From contig NC_133122.1 of assembly GCF_033568475.1 (NCBI RefSeq), forward strand, positions 138,453,402-138,517,401: 64,000 nucleotides of DNA, written 5' to 3'. Origin of the DNA: Henckelia pumila (Eukaryota; Streptophyta; Magnoliopsida; Lamiales; Gesneriaceae). The notes beneath the pieces were generated by a model. That model was given only the letters and a program-made list of their open reading frames with translations. It was not told the origin of the DNA and ran no database searches. This document shows, in pieces, positions 35,101 to 46,051 of this stretch. Each line of letters begins with the position of its first letter. The first letter of the stretch is position 1. Position numbers and translations under genes: made by a program.

Positions 35101-35276
35101 AGGCTTTGTCTATGCTAGCATATGGACAGTGCCCATGTACTGCATCCAATGACCCATGTTTTTTTTGATTTGATTTGATCTCATTTCAAATGAGATCATA
35201 TCAAATCCAAAAAAACATGGACCGCTGGATCCCCATTCAGGCACTACCCGAATGAGGTAGCATAGACAAAACCCAC
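35101..35276. mobile_element. Mutator-type MITE with 9-bp target duplication
   Basis: 176 bp, almost entirely self-complementary. The left end GGCTTTGTCTATGCTA pairs with the right end (reverse complement GGTTTTGTCTATGCTA). Pairing continues patchily to a strong central hairpin (35152-35220) whose arms run from CATGTTTTTTTTGATTTGAT to its complement. It is flanked by CCTTCTTCA at 35092-35100 and 35277-35285. A 9-bp duplication is typical of Mutator/MULE elements. Removing the insert restores the copia RT frame exactly, which confirms the borders to within a few bases. No coding capacity. Confidence 0.8.
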
Positions 35277-35285
35277 CCTTCTTCA

Positions 35286-36712
35286 GATAGACACATCTGT
35301 CATAATGGCTTCTCACAAAATCAATATCAATCATGAACTCATCAAACCTCCTGTTCCACTGCCTTGGACTCTGCTTAAGTCCATATAATGATTTCTTCAA
35401 TATGTATACCTTATTCTGTGTTTTCTGATGTATGTAGCCCTCAGGTTGTTCGATATAGATAGTTTCTTCAAGGTCACCGTGTAGGAAAACAGTTTTCACA
35501 TCAAGCTGCTCGAGCTCCAAATCGAGTTGGTTTACCAGTGCTAAAATTATCCGGATGGAACAATGTTTCACCACTGGAGAATAGACTTCATGAAAATCTA
35601 TCCCTTCTACCTAACCAAAACTCTTTGCAACCAATCTGGCTTTATACTTGATCTGATATGTACCAGGAGTTCCTTCCTTCTGTTTCTAGACCCACTTGCA
35701 TCCCAAAGTATTATGATGCTTTGGTCTGTCTACTAACGTCCATATTGGATTTTTCTCAAGTGAGTTCATCTCTTCATTCATATCTTCTATCAACTTGTTT
35801 TTGTTTTTACTTGCCATAGCTTCATCATATGTATTTGGCTCCGAATACTCTACTTCCTCAGTTACTGTAAGTACATACCAAGCCAGATCAGCTTCACCAA
35901 ACCTCTTTGGAGCTCTGATCTCCCTTCTGGTTTTGTTTCTAGCAAGATTGTAGGTACTCAAGTCCTCTTTTGGATCACTTTCTGTCACATTCTCATCTTG
36001 CATCTCTTCTGACTCAGTGTCTGGCACAGAAGACTCCACCTCAAACGGTATTTTAAGATTCTCACAGATATGATTGTCTTTTTCATCTGTATTTATTTTA
36101 TATCCCAGTTTGTTTTCATCAAACTTTACATCTCTGGTGTTGAAACACTTTGAACCTCTTGTCTCCAGGTTCCAAACTTTATATCCTTTCACACCATCCG
36201 GATACCCAATGAATATACATCTAACTGCCCTTGCTTACAACTTGTCCTGTTTCAGATCAGCATATGCAAGACATCTGAATACTCTCAAGATTTAATAGTT
36301 TGCAGGTGTCCCACTTCACTTTTCCATTGGAGTCTTGAAACCAATTGCATTGGATGAGCACCTATTGACCAAATAGCACGTAGTAGATAGTGCTTCTCCT
36401 CAGAAGGACTTAGGAAGAGAAGCATTGATCAACATACATCTGACCCTTTCCAGAAGAGTTCTATTCATTCTCTCTACCAGACCATTCTGCTGTGGTGTTC
36501 TTGCCACTGTTATGTGTCTGATAATGCCTTTCTCTTTGAATAGCTTAACAAACTTATCTGATAAGTATTTCAGCCCATTACATGTTCTCAAGTGCTTAAC
36601 TCTTCGATCACTCTTGTTCTCAATTGTCAGCAGTAATTCTCGGAATTTGTCATAAGCTTCATCCTTAGTATTTAAGATGAATGAATACTCATACTCTCCT
36701 TGAGTAGTCATC
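35286..36712 (-). pseudogene. Copia 2: integrase core, C-terminal domain and start of RT
   Basis: Ty1/copia polyprotein. The integrase core (36400-36711) has HLRTCNGLKYLSDKF and TPQQNGLVERMNRTLLE. The second catalytic Asp of the usual RTDNG is Cys here, so the enzyme is dead; the Glu in VERMN is kept. The integrase C-terminal part and linker with KGYKVWNLETRGSKCF are at 35686-36192. RT begins with LDVKTVFLHGDLEETIY and KKSLYGLKQSPRQWNRRF at 35289-35574. Stops and frameshifts lie near 35600-35690 and 36195-36400. It continues into 36713-37174. Confidence 0.88.
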
Positions 36713-37174
36713 TATCAAATTTATAAAGTATATATCTGCCTCCACAATGAGTTTTTGTCCGAGAAAGACTCCATAGATCTGAATGAATGTAGGCCAATGG
36801 TTGCTCAGTTGTGTGACTTTCTTGTCCAAATGATACTTTTTTTATTTCCCAAGAGCACAACTATCACACAACTCCAGTGATTCGATCTTGTCTCCACCCA
36901 ACAGACTCTAGTTAGACAGTTCATGTAATCCCTTCTCACTTACATGTCCAAGCCTCAAATGCCATAACTTGGTTCTGTCTTGCTGTTCCTGAATACTTGA
37001 TGTACTTCATGTGACTGTATCACCTTGTAGTACATATAGGAGGTTTATTTTGACAGACTTCATTATAACCAGAGACCCTTTATATACTGAGAGACTTCCT
37101 GCTCCTGATTTGAATGAATATATCTGAGCATCAAGATTTTCCAATGATATCAAGTTTCTCTTCAACTCGGGCAC
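36713..37174 (-). pseudogene. Copia 2: pre-integrase and zinc-binding region, decayed
   Basis: The minus strand between the integrase core and the Tat-like insertion should encode the protease-integrase linker and the HHCC finger. Words such as those for KVHGCHLDKKVTQL-like and HLSEKGLHELSN-like peptides are visible but broken by stops. It ends at 37174 where the Tat-like element begins, and resumes at 42462. Confidence 0.6.
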
Positions 37175-38499
37175 TGGCAGCGCTTAGTCGTGTCACGCCC
37201 AAATTAACCCAACTCAGATTAACTAAATAAACATGTAGTAGCGAGAGTAAAGATCGTTCCCACGAGAAAAGTGAAATTTATTTGTGTTCTTAAAAAAATA
37301 CTGGAAATAAATAAAAGGGGATTTGGAATTTAAATCAATTAACATGCAAGATTAAATTAAACTAGAGAAATCAATTAAAAACAAGCCTTGGTATCAGTCG
37401 ACTACACCCTTGAAATTATTCACTCGATCATCGATTCTCTAAAAATAATAAATCCACATTGAATATTTATCATTGGAAATTTAATTCCTGTTTCACCTTA
37501 ATTTTAGTTAACTAGACATCAGCGTTCTAAGTTAACCCTTACCCCATAAATTAACCCAATACCAGATATTAGATTTAAATCCACGGTAGCATTCAAATGA
37601 GTGAAACTAATGAATCTAGACAACACATGCACCAGCGGATGTATTTAGCCTAGTCAATTGTTGTTCCTACGATTTAACAAATTCAACAGCAGAAAATATT
37701 AAACGCAGTTGCTTCACAAATTAGATGATTCAAACAATTACGGATTTGAATTCTATTTTAGCGGTAGATTGTACGAAAGAATTATCAGGTGATCAATCTA
37801 ATAATCAAACACACAAGCATGAAATAAACCAGAACAACTCTTGATACTCGATAAAAATCAAACGTTGAAAATCAAAATCTCACAAAGTGAATAAAATCAA
37901 GGGTTTCGTCTTCCTTAACCAAGTACTAAGAAAGAATTAATCTAAGAACAAGAAAGATAAAACCTAGCCGCCAGATGTTTCTTCTCTCTTTATCCGTCTC
38001 CAATCCCTGCGTTCCAATTCCTCTTTCTCGTCCAAAGACCTCTTTTTATATGACTTTGAAAGCCCACGAAATAAAGCCCGCAAAATCAGATTTTAAAATT
38101 CCGAAATTCTATTTTTTCTCTGTACGACTCGCGCGCTCGATCCTATGAGTTGGCCCGATCGAGCCCACGGAAATTGCTGAACCAACTGTCTTAAAATTTC
38201 TTGGCCGCGCTCGATCCTATGAGTTGGTGAGATCGAGCGCATGGAAATTGGCGAGCCTTCTGCCTTGCTTCTTCTATGGACGCGCTCGATCCTATGAGTT
38301 TGTCCGATCGAGCGCACTGGGTCAAATCCGACTTCTTCATCAAAGTATGGCATTTCCTACACATTGAACCGGGAATATGTTATGTAGCTAAATGCATGGC
38401 ATAAAACAAAACTAAAATAAAACATGAACAAAGACACAAGAACACATGCAAAACACTAACAAAATGACACTAAAATATGCAAACAAAACAACACTATCA
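37175..38499 (-). repeat. 3' LTR of the Tat-like element
   Basis: 1,325 bp; + strand reads TGGCAGCGCTTAG ... CACTATCA, so both ends are TG/CA. Nearly identical to 41129-42456. Three hairpin modules lie at 38131-38315 and the minus-strand TATA box at 38044-38050. Confidence 0.9.
38044..38315 (-). promoter_or_regulatory. Tat-like LTR promoter: three hairpin modules upstream of TATA
   Basis: Modules at about 38131-38165, 38206-38240 and 38282-38315, spaced 75-76 bp. Each has arms of type GCGCTCGATC / GATCGAGCGC around a loop with CTATGAGTT. The minus-strand TATA box (TATAAAA, 38044-38050) is about 80 bp downstream in the element's orientation. The same array is in the other LTR at about 42088-42285. 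The arm sequences differ from those of the solo LTR at 16231-17580 while the layout is the same. Confidence 0.75.
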
Positions 38500-38880
38500 A
38501 ATACCCATACTTACTCCTTACTCGCCCTCGAGTAAGTCATGCAAAACAAAATGAAACACAACAAACACATAAGCAAGGACGATTATGCATAATATAGCCT
38601 CAGAGAAGTTTTCCCACAAAAAACAAACTCACTACTACTCTCGATTATCAATGATACACCTTCAGTCAAATGCGAACGTGCGTGTGTGACATGTTACCCC
38701 AGCTACATGAAACTTCAAAAGACAAAGCCTCAAGACTATTTGCCGACCTAAGACAATTCAGTGCAAGTCTCACAATCAAGAACTCTCCTCTCAACAATAT
38801 ATCAACACAACACAACTCTCTTGAGATATAATTACGCACCATCGGATTTTGCACCCGACATTTTAAAGTCCCAATAATTA

Positions 38881-39262
38881 CCCGCAGACTTAGCTATAAC
38901 TAGATAGGATTCGAATTTCAATCCCCTCGTCTATAGCCCGGATGAAACTACAACTCCATTAGGTCCGCAAACTTAGCTATGAAACAATGAATAAAATTTC
39001 ATTCACATTTCAAGCCCGGATGGAATTGTTATTTCAAAATGTTTTAAAAAATTATTTAATCCCATTTTACCCGCAAACTTAACCATAAGCAAGGGCATTA
39101 GAATTTCAATTCCTTGCTTACAGTCCGGATGGAATTAAAGTCTTATTTTCTTTTTTTTTTTCAAAAGATTAACCCCATGTAATCCGCATACTTAGCCACC
39201 AACAAGATGAATAGAATTTCAAACATCTTGCTCGCAACCCGGATGGAGTTAATTTGTTTCCA
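38881..39262. repeat. Four tandem hairpin units with constant loop and variable stems
   Basis: Units start at 38881, 38964, 39069 and 39183 with (C/T)CCGCA.ACTTAGC or a close variant and end in CCGGATGGA. Each carries AATTTCA in the middle. The flanking stems differ between units yet are self-complementary: GCTATA/TATAGC with GGATT/AATCC (unit 1), ATGAAT/ATTCA with TGAAA/TTTCA (unit 2), TAAGCAAGG/CCTTGCTTA (unit 3), CAAGATG/CATCTTG (unit 4). They lie in the 3' untranslated part of the Tat-like element. Function unknown. Confidence 0.7.
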
Positions 39263-39544
39263 AAAATTGTTTTTCTTTTTCATAAAACAAAACATTTTAA
39301 GGTGCGCCCAAGCAAGTATATATCATATCAAAGAGATCATCAAAATTCAAGCACTATCAAGTTCCACAGACACCTATTGTCGTGCAATGGTCCAACAGAC
39401 ATCCACAATATCTAATACATCACTACACTTCACCAGTTAAACATGCGTGCTTAAAATATTCAACAATCAACCTATGGTTTCTCATGTCCAATCAAGAGTA
39501 CAATTTTTTTTTAAAAATAATTTCAATTTCTTTCAACTTCATCT

Positions 39545-40700
39545 TCATAGGCTAGAAATCATCATCCTACTTATGCATACGAAACAAACAAAAACAAAAT
39601 GAATGCAATGAATGTAATGAATGCACCCCCCCATACTTAAATGAAACATTGCCCTCAATGCTCTAGCACTAAAAACACAACACACAACACAAATAACAAA
39701 ATGATAACGAGGTGCAAAATTAAAACAAAACTCCCCTGGTTCAGGTGTTGGCGTTGTCATCCTCGTTGGCCTCAGGCTGAATAATGGAAGACTCCTCTTG
39801 AAAATTGTACCGAAGATGGGGCGGCGAGGTTCCTGAAAACAAAGAAAATAAAACAATAAACAAAGTAAACAAAATAAAGGGAAAAGACACTAGGTTGCCT
39901 CCCAGCCAGCGCTTGATTTTCAGTCGTCAGCTTGACTATCAGAAGCACTGCTCAAAGAGCGGCTGACGCCCATAATAAGTGTCATATGACACCACAAATG
40001 GGTCTTGGTTCCACATGCCCTCAATCTTGGCCAGATATATACAAATTAAGCTCGTCACCTCAACAACACTCCAAAGTAGCTGGTAAACATGGGAAGATAA
40101 CATCTCTACGGGCTCTTGGAAGCCAAAATCTTTTGAAACTAGGATTGATGGAAGGGAAAGATCTTGGGGATGTGTGTATGATAATACTATCGATGAGCTC
40201 ATATCGATAGACTCTTGAACTCCGTCATCCTCAAACTCGAGTGGCAATATATTTCCATCACACCCTATTTCTTCTATAACATCTTCCGACTACGGTTCAA
40301 TAAGAAGAGAAGACTCAAACGCCCCTAAATCTTCAGCATGATTTTATTCGCACTCCCAATCCTGGTTCTCTGAGTCATCTTCATCGAACCAAATCGGGTT
40401 GGTCACTGCTTGAGTATCTTGCTTCACTTCTTGTTCTTGGTGTTCCTGGGGAATTGATCTCTTGATATTCTCCATGTGCTCCACAAGGTGATATCCAGAA
40501 TTTTTTATATCTTCTATAACTTCCTCAGTCGATGCCACAAGCTTGCTCATTATGTCCTCTAGCGGATGTAAGATCAACTTCGAACAACTTCCCTCCTCCT
40601 TTTGAAGCTCAAATGGTTGGTCTGTAAAATCCGGGTATTGAGATTGCGAATACCGGTAATAGTCAAACTCTGCCATATCATCCAACAGGTGTCTCATGGT
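39545..40700 (-). other. Tat-like element interior with decayed minus-strand ORFs
   Basis: Two minus-strand frames, 40344-40697 (acidic, ending in FDEDDSENQDWECE) and 39939-40247 (with VVSYDTYYGRQPLFEQCF), contain no enzyme motif. 39626-39660 carries a C-rich tract (minus strand AAGTATGGGGGG) similar to a polypurine tract. These may be remains of the gag C-terminus and spacer. I cannot name a function. Confidence 0.4.
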
Positions 40701-40721
40701 ATCAGCATCTCGGAAAAATAT

Positions 40722-40925
40722 TTAAATACCGGTTGTGAAAGCTCCATCAATTACCCATCTTCTTGTCACTGCATCCAAAACATTAAAAAAATATGTAAGG
40801 AGAGAATAGTTAGAAAAATCATGATACCAGAAGATGGTTGCTAAATCATTGAATCTCTTCCATGCTACGTAGAATGGCTCCCCGTGTTGCTGGATAAAAA
40901 TTGTGAATACTTGTCGATTTGACAT
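40722..40925 (-). pseudogene. Gag fragment of Athila/Tat type
   Basis: Minus strand reads FIQQHGEPFYVAWKRFNDL and SLLTYFFNVLDAVTRRWVID. This matches the well-known gag core pattern of Athila/Tat elements (GE.L..AW.RF..L then ...FY.GL....R..VD.A). An in-frame stop separates it from the ORF at 40344-40697, and the N-terminal gag part is decayed in 40926-41100. Confidence 0.75.
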
Positions 40926-41104
40926 CTCGAAGTATTACACCATGAGAATCGTCCTCACCTATGTAATGTTCTTTCTATCTCTGGGTCGTATGAAAATTCT
41001 TCTTCTTCTGAAGATTCACCTGCACGCACGAACAAACCAGAGTAGCACTAGGAGGAATAATAAAATAAAAAAATAAAAACAAAAACACAAATAAATTAAA
41101 CGCC

Positions 41105-41128
41105 TTCCCCGGAAACGGCGCCAAAATT
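41105..41128 (-). other. Primer binding site of the Tat-like element
   Basis: Minus strand TTTTGGCGCCGTTTCCGGGG directly after the LTR end. One base from the tRNA-Asp type primer site I recall for Athila/Tat elements. Confidence 0.7.
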
Positions 41129-42456
41129 TGGCAGCGCTTAGTCGTGTCGCACCAAAATTAACCCAACTCAGATTAACTAAATAAACATGTAGTAGCGAGA
41201 GTAGAGATCGTTCCCATGAGGAAAATGAAATTTATTTGTGTTCTTAAAAAATGCTGGAAATAAATAAAAGGGGATTTGGAATTTAAATAAATTAACATGC
41301 AAGATTAAATTAAAGTAGAGAAATCAATTAAAAACAAGCCTTCGTATCGGTCGACTACACCATTGAAATTATTCACTCGATCATCGATTCTCTAAAAATA
41401 ATTAATTCACATTGAATATTCATCATTGGAAATTTAATTCCTGTTTCACCTTAATTTTAGTTAACTAGACACCAGCGTTCTAAGTTAACCCTTACCCCAT
41501 AAATTAACCCAATACCAGCAATTAGATTTAAATCCACGATAGCATTCAAATGAGTGAAACTGATGAATCTAGACAACACATGCACCAGCGGATGTATTTA
41601 GCCTAGTCAATTGTTGTTCCTATGATTTAACAAATTCAACAGCAGAAAATATTAAACGCAGTTGCTTCACAAATTAGATGATTCAAACAATTACGGATAT
41701 GAATTCTAATTTAGCGGTAGATTGTACGAAAGAATAATCAGGTGATCAATCTAATAATCAAACACACAAGCATGAAATAAACCAGAACAACTCTTGATAC
41801 TTGATAAAAATCAAATGTTGACAATCAAAATCTCACAAAGTGAATAAAATCAAGGGATTCGTCTTCCTTAACCAAGTACTAAGAAAGAATTAATCTAAGA
41901 ACAAGAAAGATAAAACCTAGCCGCCAGATGTTTCTTCTCTCTTTAGCCGTCTCCAATCTCTGCGTTCCAATCCCTCTTTCTCGTCCAAAGACCTCTTTTT
42001 TATATGGCTTTGAAAGCCCACGAAATAAAGCCCGCAAAATCAAATTTAAAAATTCCGAAATTCTATTTTTTTTCTCTGCATGACTCGCGCGCTCGATCAT
42101 ATGAGTTGGTCCGATCGAGCGCACGGAAATTGTTGAACCTACTGTCTTGAAATTTTCTCGACCGCGCTCGATCCTATGAGTTGGTGAGATCGAGCGCATG
42201 GAAATTGGCGAGTCTTCTGACTTGCTTCTTCTATGGATGCGCTCGATCCTATGAGTTTGTCCGATCGAGCGCACTGGGTCAAATCCGACTTCTTCATAAA
42301 AGTATGACATTTCCTACACATTGAACCGGGAATATGTTATGTAGCTAAATGCATGGCATAAAACAAAACTAAAATAAAACATGAACAAAGACACAAGAAC
42401 ACATGCAAAACACTAACAAAATGACACTAAAATATGCAAACAAAACAATACTATCA
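41129..42456 (-). repeat. 5' LTR of the Tat-like element
   Basis: 1,328 bp, TGGCAGCG ... TACTATCA on the + strand. Same modules (about 42088-42285) and TATA box as the 3' copy with only a few percent differences by eye, so a fairly recent insertion. Confidence 0.9.
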
Positions 42457-42461
42457 GACAC

Positions 42462-42841
42462 AAACTTCAAATTCATGAGTACTCTATCAATCACATCATG
42501 CATCCTTATTTTGATATTCCCAGAGCCTTTTATCCTACATGATTGATTGTTTCCCAACAATACCATGTCCTGATCAGATTCCTCAAACTTCTCAAACCAG
42601 GACCTTATAGGACACATGTGAAAAGAGCATCTTGAATCCAGTATCCATTCGTGGTTTACATCATATTTACAAACTACCAATACTTCTTTTGAGTCATATC
42701 CATCTGAAGCTACGGCCAGAGTACCATTATCTTTGGGTTTTTCCTGCTGCTACCCTTTTCTTTCAGGACAATCTCTCCTATGATGCCCAATCTTATGACA
42801 TGCAAAACACTTTAGATTCCCCAAATTTCTATTCTGTTATA
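42462..42841 (-). pseudogene. Copia 2: CCHC knuckle and protease
   Basis: Minus strand encodes a gag zinc knuckle CFACHKIGHHRRDC and, after an in-frame stop, the protease start WILDSRCSFHMCP. The family active site is DSG; here it is DSR, so the protease would be inactive. Bounded on the left by the Tat-like element and on the right by the LINE insertion. Confidence 0.88.
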
Positions 42842-44265
42842 TTTTTTTTTTGAGGAAAACTCGTAATCTTATATATTATAATCATCCAGTACAAGTTGTA
42901 TCAACCACGAAGGAAAATCACCATTCATCCAAACAAAAGATGATTGGGATTGAGAAGCAAAAATAGAAATTGTATGTGATACAGAATTTGCAGAACGTTT
43001 TACATGTATAAAATCCGAAATAGCAGGAACCGTCAATCTTCTCTTGATTTCTGTAACACAAACTCCTGTGTAGCCCAAATCTACCTGAGTAGCTGTAACT
43101 GCTTTTATAGCCAAAATTGAATCCGTGGCAACCTGGACATCCTCAAAGTTCCTATCATAAATAAGCTTGATCCCTTCAAGGATAGCTAGTAGCTCACCAT
43201 GGACAACCGAAATTGGTTGATTAATTTGTTTACCAAAAGCCAATAATAATCGTCCTTGTCGATCACGCATGACTCCACCAATGCTATCTCTATTCAGGTT
43301 CTCGTTAATACAAGCATTAGTATTTAGTTTGAACCTACTCATCTCTGGAGGTTCCCACTTCGTCTCACGATGAAGTCTCGACTCTACTTCATAGATTGCT
43401 ACCCTTTTTATGGATTTTCGAAAATCTGTAAGAAATGGGAGACTCCAAGATATGGCTTCTGGCAGTGATTTAGTTTTGTCCCCATGGAGAAATTTTTGTG
43501 TTTCTTTCCAAATTTCCCAACCATGCATTATGAACTCTTTGAACTATGATTTCTGCAAATTGTTACGAATCCATAAACAAAGATTGAGCATGTTTTCTTG
43601 TTTCACTAATTTCAGCAGTTTAACGTATAAAGTGTGTTTGCACAAATGATTTATGGTAGCACAACGGAATAGAGAATGAGAAGTTGAGTCGTACGGGGAA
43701 GCACAAAGATAACAAGCACTAGTAACTGGGACATGATGCCGTGACAAGTTCAGGTTTGTCGGGATACAATCGTGAGTTGCATGCCACAAGAAAATTCTTA
43801 CTTTCTGAGGTATTGAGAGGCTCCAAAGGAAAGACCACCAATTCTCATCAGGATAATTCGATTGGTTCACCAGGGCATCAAAAAGTCCTCTTTGGAATCG
43901 GCACCCATCTTTCACAGTGTACTGACCTTTTCTATCAAAATGCCAAAACCAAACGTCCGCAGAAATTGCTGAATTAAGCGGTATTTTAGAGATTTCCTTA
44001 GCAATATATACATCAAAGCTAGACGCTAAGAGCTCCTCATCCCATGCTCCATATTTAATCAACAAGCTTACTCTTTGATCTTGAATCCACTGGGCTCCAT
44101 GGCTCCTTAGACTCGAATGCAAACTCGGTATCCACTTATCCTCATAAATATTGATTGATTCTCCATTACCCACTCGCCACATGAGGCCTCTATCAAGTAG
44201 GCCTCGACTCCATATGAGTGACATCCAAATGTAAGATGGATTATTCTCGAGCTTTGCCTTCATAA
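42842..44265 (-). mobile_element. LINE 3' end (zinc-binding RT tail plus RNase H), 5'-truncated
   Basis: Minus-strand non-LTR retrotransposon fragment ending in a poly(A) tail (T-run 42842-42851 on the + strand). The frame 43544-44263 carries the plant L1 C-terminal zf-RVT region (FLWSLSIPQKVRIFLWHA, CYLCASPYDSTSHSLFRC). 42869-43528 carries an RNase H-like domain (GGVMRDRQGRLLLAFG, HGELLAILEGI, VATDSILAIKAV). The first catalytic Asp of the usual NVDA is Asn (NTNA). A stop separates the two frames. The RT core is absent: a typical 5'-truncated copy inside copia 2 gag. I see no convincing target duplication. Confidence 0.9.
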
Positions 44266-44949
44266 TGTCCTCGTTCCTTGACTCTTCGATCTGGATTTTG
44301 GCCTATATTTCCCATTGGATGTCCTCTTGTCACTTCTGCCTCTTATCATAAGACCCTCTCCATGTGATTCGGTGTTAGTGTTTGACTTTCTCTGAAGTTT
44401 CTTGGATTGAATAGAAGATATAACTTTTTCCAAGGTTATCGTCTGTTCTCTTCCATAGAGAAATGCATCCCTAAAGTTCTCATAAGTTTTAGGAAGTGCA
44501 TTCAGAAGTATCAAAGCCCGATCTTCACCCTCAAGCTTTACTTTTATATTCTCCAAATCATCCAATATCTTGGTGAATTCTTTGATCTGGTTTTCAAGAT
44601 TCTTATCATCCTTTATCACAAAGGAATACAACCTCTGTTTCATGTACAAACGGTTAGCCAGAGATTTCATCATGTATAAATTCTCAAGCTTAAGCCACAC
44701 AGCCGCTACATATTCTTCTCTCGCCACCTCTCGAAGAGGTCTATCACCAAGACAGAGAATTATCACACTATGTGCTTTTTCGAGCAATTCATCCTTGTTC
44801 TTGATATCGTCAGACATCTCCTCCTTCTTCTTGAGGGCTTCCACCAATCCTTGTTGTATCAGGATCGCTCGCATCTTGATTCTCCATAGCGAGAAATCGT
44901 TCTTGTCAGTAAACTTCTCAATATAAAATTTCATTGATCCCACCATCAT
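44266..44949 (-). pseudogene. Copia 2: gag, interrupted by the LINE
   Basis: Minus-strand frame starting MMVGSMKFYIEKF at 44949 encodes the first ~230 residues of a copia gag: FSLWRIKMRAILIQQGL, then AVWLKLENLYMMKSLANRLY and LDDLENIKVKLEGEDRALIL (UBN2/gag-like pattern). It is cut at 44265 by the LINE; the zinc knuckle continues at 42841. Upstream is a primer-site-like sequence and the LTR. Confidence 0.88.
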
Positions 44950-44954
44950 TGCTT

Positions 44955-44977
44955 AGTTTCCCACGGACAGCGCCACT
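44955..44977 (-). other. Probable primer binding site of copia 2
   Basis: Minus strand AGTGGCGCTGTCCGTGGGAA follows the LTR end. It has the form of an LTR-element primer site; the matching tRNA is not certain. Confidence 0.5.
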
Positions 44978-45715
44978 TGTTAGGAATCAATCAGAACAAA
45001 CTCGATATTCCGAGAACTTTAACAAGAAAACACACACACACACACACACAGCAACTCAAGAACACAATCCCTACATTGAATAAGAACACACAACATAGAT
45101 CAAACACCAACTCATTCGAAAGAGATTAAACAACACAAGTATTTACGTGGTCGGCAAGAAATTTGCCTACGTACACGGGATATCAACACCAACAGTTTTA
45201 TTAATCACAAACAAGAGAAATCCAAGCTCAAACAAGAGCTTATTACAGAACCATATCAGAAAATTCTAACGCTAGATACAGACTCAATTCAAACTTCAAT
45301 ACTTTGAATTTTTCCCAACACAATCTGCGCCCCAGTTCTCTCTCTCTGAATTCTCTCTTCTCCTCTCTTTCGAAATCTTTTTCTGGAGATTTAAGAATCT
45401 GTTATGTTTGTTATGTGATACAGCTAGCTTTCATCCGCTTATATAGAAAATTACACCGACTTTCTTCTTGAGCTTTAGATCAACAACTCAATAAGGCTCA
45501 ATCTTAAAGTTAACATGGTCCAACCCCGATAAGTTATCTGCTTCTTAATGCAATTGATCTATCCTCATAGTTTGATCTGCTTCCTTGCACCAAGCACCAA
45601 ACTCTTCAGACAATCGATCTGCCAACAGAAATTATCTGAAGAACTCATATGCCCAAAGACTTCAATCTGATCCGTTCTCTATTCCCAATCGATCTGACAG
45701 AAACATACATCAACA
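44978..45715 (-). repeat. 5' LTR of copia 2
   Basis: The right-hand border of copia 2. On the minus strand it would begin TGTTGATGTATG and end CCTAACA directly before the primer site, about 738 bp. A TATA box (CTATATAAG, minus strand, near 45440) lies inside. The outer border is chosen from the TG rule because the matching 3' LTR is lost. Confidence 0.55.
45031..45050. repeat. (CA)10 microsatellite
   Basis: Twenty bases of perfect CA dinucleotide repeat inside the copia 2 LTR. Confidence 0.95.
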
Positions 45716-46051
45716 GATGTCAACTGCTCGAAGTCATAAAAGGTAACTGCAGGAATGGAGTATCTATCTTCAAGTTTTGAAGTAATGTTGTTGATGTCTT
45801 ATAATCAAAGCATCATTATCCAGGAGCTAGATTGTCAAAATACAATACAATTCTATCAGAAAAAGCTCAGGTTCATTAAAGACACAAGAATGTGAGTTGA
45901 TCAAATATCGAGAATAATAGAGAACAAAAAATAAACTCAAGATCATTTCAAAAAAATAAATAAATAAACTCAAGAAGAAAAATAAAGAAGATTGTAATGT
46001 TTTCCTATCCCATATTTACAAAGTGCTCGGTTAGAATTTGTGTCGGATTAC

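Larger units (their letters stand above)
37175..42456 (-). mobile_element. Non-autonomous Tat/Athila-like Ty3/gypsy element
   Basis: 5,282 bp with two very similar LTRs (37175-38499 and 41129-42456), inserted in copia 2. Flanks GGCAC (37170-37174) and GACAC (42457-42461) differ at one of five bases and are probably the site duplication. On the minus strand the 5' LTR (right) is followed by TTTTGGCGCCGTTTCCGGGG, close to the TTGGCGCCGTTGCCGGGG primer site of Athila/Tat elements. The 2.6-kb interior has a gag remnant but no protease, RT or integrase. Its mobility must depend on other elements. Confidence 0.88.

Noticed and set aside
39932-40210. + strand frame in the Tat-like element
   Set aside because: Opposite to the minus-strand element; no recognisable domain.
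42842-44265. Target-site duplication of the LINE
   Set aside because: Bases left of the T-run and right of 44265 share only a few letters, so no duplication is claimed.
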